NCBI GenBank assembly: GCA_014706295.1 | Contig: JACSVZ010000022.1 | Coordinates: 10,744,830-10,808,829 of the forward strand | Length of the DNA stretch: 64,000 nucleotides | Reading direction: 5' to 3' | DNA from: Lycocorax pyrrhopterus obiensis | Lineage: Eukaryota > Chordata > Aves > Passeriformes > Paradisaeidae | Shown here: positions 1 through 34,700 of the stretch, piece after piece | Layout: each line of letters begins with the position of its first letter | How positions within the stretch are numbered: position 1 is the first letter of the stretch | Notes under the pieces: model-generated | Told to the model about the DNA's origin: nothing | What the model saw: only the letters and a program-made list of their open reading frames with translations | The model's database searches: none | Made by a program: the position numbers and the translations under genes

Positions 1-492
1 TTTAGCTTGGCCTAAAAGGTGAAATTAAGAAAATGATTTCCCCGAGTAGTAGGTTTTTTTCAGTAAATTTTTTACTATTTGACTAGAAAACTCAAAAACA
101 GTATGATGGTACCTTGTCCATTGCTTTGGATGTGTGGACTGCAGTGGACAAGGAGTGGAGAAAATGATCTAAAACTAGATCCTGCTGGGAAACATGGTAG
201 GGGGTGTTTTATCCCTTTCATCGTCAGGGTTTGGTGTGGCTGATAATGTCTTCTATTCTTTTAGCACTACCCTTTAGAGAGCTAGTTAGGCTTGTGTATT
301 AAAGCTTACGCTTTGACAAGATTATCAAATGATTTTAAGAAATGAAATTACTTCTAATACACAAACATTCATGTCAAGAAAGTAGAAAATATTTTGGAAG
401 GAGGCCACGCTGTTGTTTTTCCTCTGCAATCCATGTTTTCCATCCCAGGATGAAAATGCCCTCAGCTACACCCTTGTCTTACCTCACTGCAG

Positions 493-24859
<24,367 letters not shown>

Positions 24860-25720
24860 TCCCACTCACAGAAAGGGCAGGAAGCCCTTTGTGCTAGCAG
24901 AAGGCAGTGGCTGTGCTCTGGCTCTTGCTGAGCAGGAGCAGGATGGAGCTTCCTTTAAATCCCTGTGATCCTTGCCTCTGGATTACGAGCTGAGCACCCA
25001 CACGGATCGTTTTCCGACAAAGGCGATCAAGTCTGAAACGTCTCGATGCAGGAGGAGAAGCAGAACGTTGTCCTCTGTTAGAACTAAGAAGGTTAATTTT
25101 TCACTTATTTCATCCTCTCAATTCTCCTGTGGCCACTCTTAGGCCGAAATTTTATATCCTGGAGGCAGCTGTCATTTATGGGCCCTTCAGGTAATACCAG
25201 ATCATGGAAAAACCCCAGGAATGCTACTACAATGGAACTGAGCTGGCTGAGGAGGCCAGACTACCCATCCCTGCCCCACTGGTGTTCCTGGAAGAGGTGA
25301 TTCACATTCACTGTTTGGGGTTTGGCAGCAACCACTGTCTCCAGTAGCAGAAGATACTGAAAGGATCATTTGTTTACAGATAAATTCCAGTGGTGGATGG
25401 TGAGCAGAAGGTCCCTCTCAGCTGTTGTGCCCCCCAAAGCCTGATTCCATTATCCATCATGGTGGGATTTTTTGGAATATGTTTCTAAGGAGGCTTTATT
25501 CTTCACTCAGCGCTGGTATTTCCGTGTGCCTGTGTTATCTGATTTGCTTTCCAAGGAGAAAAGGGAACTAAATGATTTAAAACTTTAAAATAAGTCAAGT
25601 TAGATGGGTTAAAAAAATTCCTTGGTACTTCCACTCTCTGTGAGTAGTGGGTGTAAGTGGTTAACCTAAAAAATTGTATCAATTTTAAATCTTCTGTAGC
25701 TGCTGTAAATTATACTAGAA

Positions 25721-25726
25721 AATAAA
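25721..25726 (+). terminator. RTEL1: Candidate RTEL1 polyadenylation signal
   Basis: AATAAA in an A/T-rich stretch about 860 bases after the RTEL1 stop. A second AATAAA is at 25897-25902. Which one is used cannot be told from sequence. Confidence 0.5.
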
Positions 25727-26741
25727 ACCATTTTGTCTAAATTGGATTTGATTTGATTAAAAAAAAAGGAATTAAAAAAAATAACCAAATATAAAAACAT
25801 TGGATATTGAGTCCTAATGGCCCTGGTAGGAACAAGTGGAAAGGTTATGCCCTGTAGGTGATTTTCATATTGATGGAATTTGGAAGATTTTATGTTAATA
25901 AAATTTTATTCTTAATTGATAAAATTGAAAAGTGAGCTGCATTTTAACAAAGGTTCCTATTTCCCCTGGTTGTAGAATTCAAACCCAGTGTCCCTTCAAA
26001 TCTTAGAGGTGCTGGCAGTGAAATGGGAACTTTTGTACTTCATTAACAATTAAAATAACAAAGACTTAGGTAGGAATGGAGGTAATTCTGGGCTATCATA
26101 TGTTCTGTCATGTTTAAATCTGTGGATGAACATTACCTTCTAGCCATGTATCTATTCAGTGCAGCAAAAGAAGAATAAATAATGCAGATAAAGTCCTGGA
26201 TGTTTCACATATAAGTGGGGGAAATGACAGAAAAATGTATGTAAATACAGGTGTGTTGTAAAGATGAACAGAAAAATATTTGCAGTGAGGCTGGGAGCAG
26301 GGAGCAGTAAAACGTCATTTATTGGTGGTTGGTTTGGTGCCTGGTCTGCTGGGAAGGTCTCTTCCAGGAAAGCTGCAGCTGACTGCTCGTGCCACTGGAG
26401 GGAAACCACAGCACGGCCATGAGCCTCCTCAGCGAATGCCACGGCTCTGGTCAGGTTTGCTGATGGAAATTATCTGCTGTGGGCTGCAAAAATGCTGCCA
26501 GATCCAGCAAGACTGAAGGAAATGCTTGAAAAGTATTGTGGGGTTGAATCACCCCACACACTTGAAAAGGGGTTGACTGGGACAAGTATTATGATGCTGG
26601 TTTTTCCTTTCAGCTAAAGTAGTTTTAAAGCTGTGCTTTTTCCTGGAGTTGTTTTAGTCTGAAGTCTATTCCAGCCTGGTGATGCTCTGTTGTGAGACGG
26701 GGCAGAGAAACAATGCTAAGAATACCTCAGTGCCTTCAAGA

Positions 26742-27190
26742 GAGTCACAGAATGGTTGGGGTTGGAAGGGACCTCGGGAGATCACCCAGTCCAACACCCC
26801 TGCCAGGGCAGGGTCATCTGGAGCAGGGGCCACGGGCACACATCCAGGTGAGTTTGGGATATCTCCAGAGAGGGAGATTCCACAACCTCCCTGGGCAGCT
26901 GTTCCAGTGCTCTGCCACCCTCATGGAAAGCTCTTCCCCATGTTGAGGTGAAACTTCTTACGTGTTTATGGCTGTTGCTCCTTGTCCTGTAGCTGGGCAC
27001 CAATGAAAAGAGCCTGGCACCATCCTCTGGCACCCCTTGGAGATATTTATGTGCATTGATGAGATCCCCTGTGTCTTCTCCAGACTAACCAGGCTCAGCA
27101 TCTCCTTGTCAGAGATGCTCCAGACCCTGCATCATCTGTGGCCTCTGCTGGACCCTCCCCAGTAGCTCCTTGTCTTTCTTGTACTGAGGG
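26742..27190 (-). mobile_element. CR1 LINE 3' fragment
   Basis: Reverse CR1 of about 450 bases: gagtcacagaatggttgggg, attccacaacctccctgggc, ttgctccttgtcctgtagct, gactaaccaggctcagcatc. Confidence 0.9.
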
Positions 27191-27539
27191 GGAAACTTGC
27201 TGAGGGTGCTTTCTATGCCTTCATCCAGGACATTCTATTCCTTTGTCCAGGGAACTCCTTCTCTTCATCTCTTACTTTTCAGCAGAGGGATCGTCCCTGA
27301 AGAGATTTACAGTCACTGTCCTTCACTAGCTGAACCCACCCAGACAAGCTCTGAAAGTCCACAGTGTCCCACCAGTAGATGTGCCAGTGCAGATAGATTT
27401 GGTTTGGGGTGGGTTTGGGTTTGGTGCTGGTTTCTGGTGCAGCGGGAATTGCACTGCAGTGGATCTGGGAATCGATCCCTGCTGTTGGTGGCTCGGACAG
27501 GACGGATGGAGGCTAACGGGTACTGGAGATGGGAGAACT

Positions 27540-27592
27540 GGAGGAGCTCTGAGGTCCCTCTCAACCCAAACCGTTCTGTGGTTCCGTGAGAC
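27540..27592 (+). mobile_element. CR1 LINE 3' end, short
   Basis: ggagctctgaggtccctctc, then aacccaaaccgttctgtggt and tccgtgag; the extreme CR1 3' end. Confidence 0.6.
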
Positions 27593-30239
27593 CTTGAAGA
27601 GGGTCTCCAGCAGTCAGAACTGTCCTATCATCTAGAAACTTGTTGAATTTACAAGAAGGAAAGACAGAGGCAGTTCACTACTTATAAAGAACAGAAAGTG
27701 AAAAAACTGGTTCCAAAAAATCTGTATTGCTTTAGGTGCTTAGAGGAACTGATGCAAATTACTTAATGCTTGGGGGGACGAAAACCCATCCTGGACACTC
27801 CTTGTTGATTTTCAGAAGCAAATGACACATGGGTTACAGATCATGAAGGAAGTAGATATTAATTTTTTGATTGCTCCTGCCTTGCAATGCTATGACTAGA
27901 CCTGGAACATTGTCTGGAATTTTAGTGGTGTGTCATTGAACAAACCTTTCCTGCTGGTTCCACCCCCCCCCAAAAAAAGGCTGAAAGGACCCACAAAAGA
28001 GACCAAAACCAGCAAAGCAAAATGTTTTATCAGGGAAGAGATGAGCCCTGTCTTTGGCTGGCAAAGTGATGGGAAGCGAGGGATTTCTTTGCTTCACAGA
28101 ATTTTCTCTGAGTATTAACAAGAAACCTTATTTTGCAAGAGTAGTTTCGGAAGGTGGTGCTGCTGCACACCCTGAAGTGTGAAACTATGCCCTGTATGGG
28201 GAAGTCAGAGCCATGGGAATATGATGCTGAATTCCTTTTCTGTGCTACCTCCACTGGTCAGAGTCAGTAGTGAGTCGTGTTGTTGCTTTCTGGTGATCAG
28301 GCAGTGACCCATAAACCCATTCTGGGAGGTTTGTTGGACCAACAAAAAGACAGAAAAAGATTAATTGAAGGTCATTGTTCCACAAGACTCCCTAAAAGGT
28401 GGAGGTTGCCTGGGGAAGCCCTTTCTGTCCCGTTTACATGTTGTTTCGCTCTCTAGGAGCATCCACCTGACACATTTTTGTCGTTGTCAAATTCACAATG
28501 AAATTAATTGTTGATGAGGCAGTGCAGTGCAGCGAGGAGCTGCAGACTCGGAGTTTCCCGGCACGTGTCCATCCCAGCAGGGGCATGGCTGGGATACAGG
28601 GACAGCCATCAGGTGCCATCCAGGATGTACCACCTGCTGTTGTTTTATGCACCTTGTGGGTTCCATGTGAAATGCAGGGAAGGAAAACTGAAATTGTGTT
28701 TCTGCCTCTGGAGAAGGAAACGCTCTGCGGCTCCCTGGTGGTCAAGCTGCAGGCAGAGGGATCCCACTGAAACTCTCCAGCCCAGAGCAGGGCTTTTTAC
28801 TGGGTCCAGTCTACTGGTGAGTATCAGCCAAAAAAACATCCTCAAAGGGCTGTGCCTCAGTGTCAGAGCAGTGCTGGGAGATGAGCTGATTAATTACTGA
28901 GCTGATGCACTGTGATGAAGCAAAATCCCAGCAGTCCTTGGCTCAGGGATTATGTCAAAATGAGTTACAAATCATCATCATGATTATGTTGCATAGCTAC
29001 AGGGGATTGAGATAAGCAGTAAAATGAAACATCACTTTAGAGTGGCCTGTGAAAATCAGCCCATCACCTTTTCTGTGTAAAGTGCAAATAAACGCACCCA
29101 GACCTTGCTGTTGGACCATAGTACTGACCCCCCCCTTGGCTCCTGCTGGAGTCAGAGGATTTTCTTTAACCAAAGTGGGTAGAAACTGATCTTAATGGAA
29201 GGAGCTTTGGATTCCTCCTGACCACTGGGGTTTCCTTCTCCTTCTGGGTAGTGGAGAACTGGGTTTGATTTTCTTGGTGAATGGTGTGTTTAGCTCTTGT
29301 AGGTTTGATCTTTAAGAGTGTTCAGAATAAAGCCCATAAGATTCTCCATCCACAGCCCCAGTGGCTGAGAGCTGGAGGCGAGAGGCAGAAGGCAAATGCA
29401 GAATTGTTAATTATCTGTAGTGGTCTGCAAAATGAGCTGGCAGCTGACTCCCGAGGAGAAAAACCTCCATGTCCTCTCAGGTCCTCACCGTGGTTCCCTC
29501 CTCTTTCCAGAGACTTTGCATTTGCTTTTTAAGCATATGCTCTTGACTATTCACCGATGTCTGTTCAGAGGGAATCTGGTGAGATAGAGCAGGACAAAGT
29601 GCAGGAGGTCCGTGTCTTGAAGCAGGCACTGGAACACACACTCTGCCAAGGCTGTACCTGCAAGGCTGAGTTCAGTTTTCATTTGAGTCCTTGGAGTCCA
29701 AGACTTATGGCACCGTCACCTGTAAGGGATTTAAGTGCTGACCTCCTCAGCTGCCGGATATTGTTGTCCCACAAAAGGTAGGTGTTTAGTGTTACGATGG
29801 AGTTGGTGTCATCCTCGGTGCTCCTGAAAGGAGAGTTAAAGCTTTAGGAATGCAGTGCCCAGGCACTGACGATCGGGGCTGTTTTGGCAGGGTCAGTGCC
29901 CTCGGAGGGGGCGGGAGTGGGATGGGGTCTCGTCCCGGAGCCCCTGGACAGAACCGGAGGGATGCTCCCCACAGCGCCGGTTTCCCTGCCCCTCTGGGCT
30001 GCCTTTGACGGGGCAAACTGTGCCCTCACAGCGAGAGGCAGCTGCTGTCACTGGGAAGTTATTTGGCGTTTACAGCTGGGGAACAGAACGCTCCCAGGGG
30101 AATTTCCCTGCCTTTCCCCTTGCCAGAACAAAAATTTCTCACCAACCCCCTGTAAAACTTAGAGAGCTTTGAAAAACTGTGCGAATCCCACCTGCCTCCT
30201 TCCTCCACACAGGTAAATGAACTTTGTTGCTCTGAAAGC

Positions 30240-30760
30240 TTCACTTTTAGAGGCAAATGCAGAAACGAGAGCGAAAGCGGCGCTCGGGTGAGGGAGCTCG
30301 CCGGGATGGGAAGGCGGAGACGCTGCCGCCACAGCGGCGGATAGGAAGGGGCAGCGATGTCGCCTCCCCTTGCCCAAGAGGGGTCTTTCCCACGGGCACG
30401 TCTATAAAGGTGCTGCCGGCCGCGGGGAGCGGCGCGGTGCGGAGGTGCGGCACGGAGGTGCGGTGAGCGGAGCCGGTGCCGGCGGACGGGATGGGAAGGG
30501 GAGGGAAGGGGAGGAAAGGGAGACCTTGGCTGCTTTCCCACCAGCTACTGCTCCCTCTCTTTTGCGGTGGGCTGGGGGTGACTTCCCTCCCCCGGGCGAT
30601 TCCACGTGTCTCGCGTTTGCGTGGGTGCTCGGAGTGCAGTCAGAGCCTCCCACCCTCAGCCGCTATAAGGCTCAGCTCCGTCCCTGCGCCGGGGAGAGCC
30701 GGCATCTCCCTCGGAGGAAAGCAGGCGAGGAAACCCAGTCTTTCCCTATCAGCCTTTCTC
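30240..30760 (+). promoter_or_regulatory. TNFRSF6B: CpG-rich TATA promoter of TNFRSF6B
   Basis: A CpG-dense block contains TATAAAG at 30403-30409. A likely start site is near 30433, in the GC-rich run that follows. A donor gtgagc at 30463 would end a short non-coding first exon. It lies just upstream of the TNFRSF6B coding exons on the same strand. Confidence 0.6.
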
Positions 30761-30858
30761 TGTTAGCCCTTCCCCATGTCCCTGTGTTTTAACGCTGGCC
30801 GGCTGGAGCTCCGGCCCAGCCAGCAGCAGCCTCTGAGGAGCCCTCTCTGTCTCCCCAG

Positions 30859-30935
30859 GTTTCTGATCGCGGCGCTCGGAAGCCCTCGGTGCGATGCCAT
30901 CCTGCCATGTGCCGAGTTTGAGGCATCCGTCCAAG
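30859..30935 (+). other. TNFRSF6B: Candidate 5' exon of TNFRSF6B with alternative start
   Basis: The exon is bounded by ctccccag and gtaatg. ATG at 30894 has G at -3. It is followed by 13 more open codons that end exactly at a codon boundary. This is in phase with the acceptor at 31410, which leads into TGG ATG. Joined, it would add 15 residues containing Arg, His and Lys before the hydrophobic leader. The exon is inferred from splice sites only. Confidence 0.45.
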
Positions 30936-31413
30936 GTAATGAACCTTCTGCTTGTCAGGCTGGGCACGCGTGCTCTGGAAAGGAAAGGGAAGATAAACAA
31001 GCTCTGGGATTCAGCCCTGTGCTGAGCATCTGTTTTTCCAGAGTGTCAAAGATCCTAGGGAGCATGCTCTGTATCTGCTAGTCTGGAAAACTTCCCTTCT
31101 GCTTCTTGATTTGCAAAGGTGTCTCTTACCGCAAATGGTGGTGAAGGAGGAGAATGTGCTGGAGCTGCTTTAAGTTCTGAATGAGGGAAACTGGGTTGTG
31201 AAGGCATCACAAATGGGTTTGGGAAGGGTGCTCTGTCACCTGGGATGGCAAAGGAGGGCAGCGGCTCCTGGGGGTGGGGACAGCATCGGGAGGGAGAACA
31301 ATTTCTGTACTGTCAACAATAACAAGTTCTGTAACAGCAGCAGCCGCGTTTGCTGCTCCCGCCTCTGCCAGAGGACGAGCTCAGGGCTCTTTGCGCTGTC
31401 TTTGCTGCAGTGG

Positions 31414-31789
31414 ATGTTTCCCCCTCTCCTCCTTTTGCTGGCTGAGCTGGCCTGCGATGCCCAACCCACGTACCAGTGGAAGGATGCTGTGACGAGCGAG
31501 AGGATCACGTGCCAGCAGTGCCCGCCGGGGACCTTCGTGGCACAGCACTGCTCCAGGGACAGAGCCACGGTGTGCGAGCCCTGCCCGGATTTGCACTACA
31601 CTCAGTACTGGAACTACCTGGAGAAGTGCCGGTACTGCAACGTCATCTGCGGGGAGAAGCAGGTGGAGGTGCAGCAGTGCAATGCCACACACAACCGCGC
31701 CTGCCAGTGCCAGCAGGGCTACTACTCGAACATGGAGTTCTGCATCAGGCACTCCGAGTGCCCGCCGGGCTCTGGTGTTGTGAAGCCGG
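31414..31789 (+). CDS. TNFRSF6B: TNFRSF6B exon: signal peptide and CRD1-3
   Basis: The exon body starts at 31411 after tttgctgcag. It encodes MFPPLLLLLAELACDA, then the first two cysteine-rich domains and most of the third, ending in VVKPG before gtaagt. The ATG has a poor context (T at -3). Confidence 0.93.
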
Positions 31790-34700
31790 GTAAGTACCCA
31801 GACGGGCACTGTGCATCCTCACAAGGCTCTTGTAACGCCCCAAAATCTCTGCTGGAGATAGAAATCAAGGAGAAATACAGCAGCCAAATACAGCAGTCAG
31901 TGCTTGCCCATAACCTGACCTACTCCTTTTTAGCACACTGGCACAGTGCCATCCTTGCTGGCACGCTCCTGCTTCTTATCCAAGGAGGAATTTGGTTGGG
32001 TTTTTCCCCAGCTATCACTTTGAAAGCTTCTGAAATCCCCAGCACCACACTTAGATGGGATGTGTCAATCCCAGTTACCTGCCTCACCGGAACACGCAGA
32101 GCCAGGCTGTGACTTGTCCATCCCTGGAGCAGCTGCTGGCCCTCTTCCACAGGCGGGTGGGAAGGTCCAAGCTGCTCCTGATCCTCCATCAGCTCCCTTC
32201 TCCTTGCATGGGCAGCCCAAGAGCTGGGAATGTTGATTATCTGGACTGAAAAAGGTGGCTGATGATGTAAGGGCAGGGCTGGTGAATGTGTGTAGCTCTG
32301 GGGCTGGGTTTTGTGGGTTTGCATTGAGCAATTTGGAGTGGCTGTGTTGAAAACACACAATGGCCACACAGCCAGGTTCCAAATCCACAAACCCAGGCTT
32401 GTTTTGATTCATGAGCCTGAGACTCCATCTCCTTGTGTGATCTAAGTCCCAAGACATTTTAGGGGATTTATTTTCCTGTTGTTTCCCTGGTACAGATTTC
32501 TCTGGTCCTTAACTCATCAATAACTGAGGACCAGGCTCTGCCTGGAAACCACAGCAGGGGACAGCAAACCAGTGTGGGCAGCACCAGCAAACCCAGCAGC
32601 ATCTTGCTTCATGCTTTGAAGAGGGGAGTCTTTTGAAATATGGAGGCTTTTGAAGCATAGAGGCTTTTGAAGTCCTTCCATGTGTGGCATGGAAGAGCTC
32701 CGGGCTCACCAGCCAGAGGGAAAATACCTGTTGTCTTCAGCTGATGTTTATGATTGAGGTTTGGGGTTTAATTTTGTATAGGACATGACAAAATGCAGTA
32801 ACATGGCAAAGGGGGAAGAAGATCTCCAAGCATTACAGGGAAGTGCTTTGAAATTAAACATGAAATTTCTCTGGAGGGTTGGCTTTAGGACAGAGGAGCC
32901 ATGCAAGCAAGCTGGGTATTTGAGGAGAAGCTGGTTTCTTTGTTATTATTATTTACTTTTTGCAAATGGCTTCTTGTGTGGGGACGATTGCACCCCAGCC
33001 CAGCCACCTGAACACCACAGCAAGGACTGAGTGTCCTGCGTGGTGGGCAGAGCCCTGGGGCTGCCAGTGCTGGTGTCTGGATGGGGAAGGTGTGGCCTGA
33101 GGGCTGTGGGCAGAGCTTGCTGGTGTTCGGGTTGGAGGAGGGCTTTGATCCGTGTGTGGTCCCCTTGGGCAAATCGGCTTCTTTGGGATTTCCCGTTTGC
33201 AAATAGTGGCTCAGATGTTGGGGTTATGGCTGGGCCTTAGAATCATAGAATGGTTTGGGTTGGGAAGGACCTGAAAGATCACACTTCAGGGAAAGCCAAA
33301 GCAACAGCCTAAAGTGGGGTGCAACAAGGTAGGAACTGCTTGTAATTTGGTTTGTGAAGAGGAGATGAAAGGGATGGGAAATCTCCTGCCCCCAGAGCCC
33401 TTCCCTCTGCTCCCAGGGAAGGTGCAAGCTGCTTGGTGCAATCCTGCCTGTGTGGCATCATGCCCGTGACACAACACAACAAAAGCAGTGGCCTGGAGCC
33501 AGGGGGAGCAGTGACAGTGCAGCTGAGGACAGCAGAGCTTTCACCTCCACAGAAACTTTTACTTTCACTTGCTCGGGAGCCTCTGGCTCTGGGAAGAAAG
33601 GCTCTGGGAAGCGAAGGGCTGATTTGGCAGCTCAGCCACGAGCCTGGCAGGTGACTCCTAATCAGGTGGTGGCTTTTTCATAGCAGATGAGATGTCCTCT
33701 TGTTGTCCTTTCGTGTCTGGGGGCTGCTGACAATTTACCAGCAGAGGCTCGGGAGAAGGCTGGGGGAAGCACTGCTGTTTGCCCTACGTGAGGACATGTA
33801 ATTCCCAGGGGAGCTGCAGGCAGTGATCATTTCCAAAACATCACCCTCATGCTCAAATGGTGTCTGGCATCATCCCCAGCTCCTGCCTCTGCTCCTGTGC
33901 CAGCTTGTCACCTGATGGTCCCATTGTCTCCCCATGCACAGGTACCCCCTTCGAGGACACCCAGTGCCACGACTGTCCCCCTGGCTTCTTCTCCTCCAAC
34001 TCCAGCACCAATCCATGCCAGCTACACCAGGACTGTGAGCAGCAGGGGAAGGTGACCAACGTGCAGGGCAACAAGTACCACGACACCCTCTGCACGTCCT
34101 GCAGACTGGAGAGAGGCAACACCACACAGGGACCAGGTGAGCCACGGGCACAGCGTGCCAGGACCCTGATGCTGCCAGGGCAAAGGCAAATTTCCTGGTG
34201 ACTTTCTCCTACTTAGATGCCAAATGATGTGAAATGGCTTGTAAAAGCATGGAGTGATCCATAATTAATAATAATTATGGATAAAATAGTCTGTCTCCCT
34301 TCATCTTCTTCCAGTGTCAGTCCCATAGAGCAAGGTCAGGGTGCTGGGCTCCAGCAACAGCCACTGCTCTGCGAGAACAAAGAGCTGACAGTGAAATGCT
34401 GCTGGATCTTAGCAGGGACAACTGGGAGTGCCGGGACAAGGGATAGTTTTGGCAGCTGAGGCAGCCAGCTTGGCTGCTGGCACGGCTCCTGAGCTCCCTT
34501 TTCCCGACTTCACCTGTTTTCTGGAAGCTTTCATTGCAGCCACAGCCTGGTCTCGTGCAGGTTGAGTGGAGCAGAGCCCAAGGTCTCGTGCAGGTTGAGT
34601 GGAGCAGAGCCCAAGGTTCATGGGAGCTGAGTGTAGGGTGGATTTTGACCGGTAAGGTGTAAAAGTGGAGACGTGGTGTCAACCACGTCACCGTGATGGT

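Larger units (their letters stand above)
25904..30239. other. RTEL1-TNFRSF6B intergenic region
   Basis: Apart from CR1 remnants at 26742-27190 and 27540-27592, I see no exon-like or RNA-gene sequence here. Short open frames lack family similarity and splice context. The segment becomes GC-rich from about 29.88 kb towards the TNFRSF6B promoter. Confidence 0.6.

Noticed and set aside
1..492. Search for the preceding RTEL1 exon
   Set aside because: No RTEL1-like segment or suitable donor was found; the window appears to begin inside an intron.
30059..30541. 160-codon minus-strand frame in the TNFRSF6B promoter
   Set aside because: A CpG-rich chance frame over promoter sequence.
31381..31809. 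142-codon minus-strand frame
   Set aside because: Antisense shadow of the GC-rich TNFRSF6B cysteine-rich exon.
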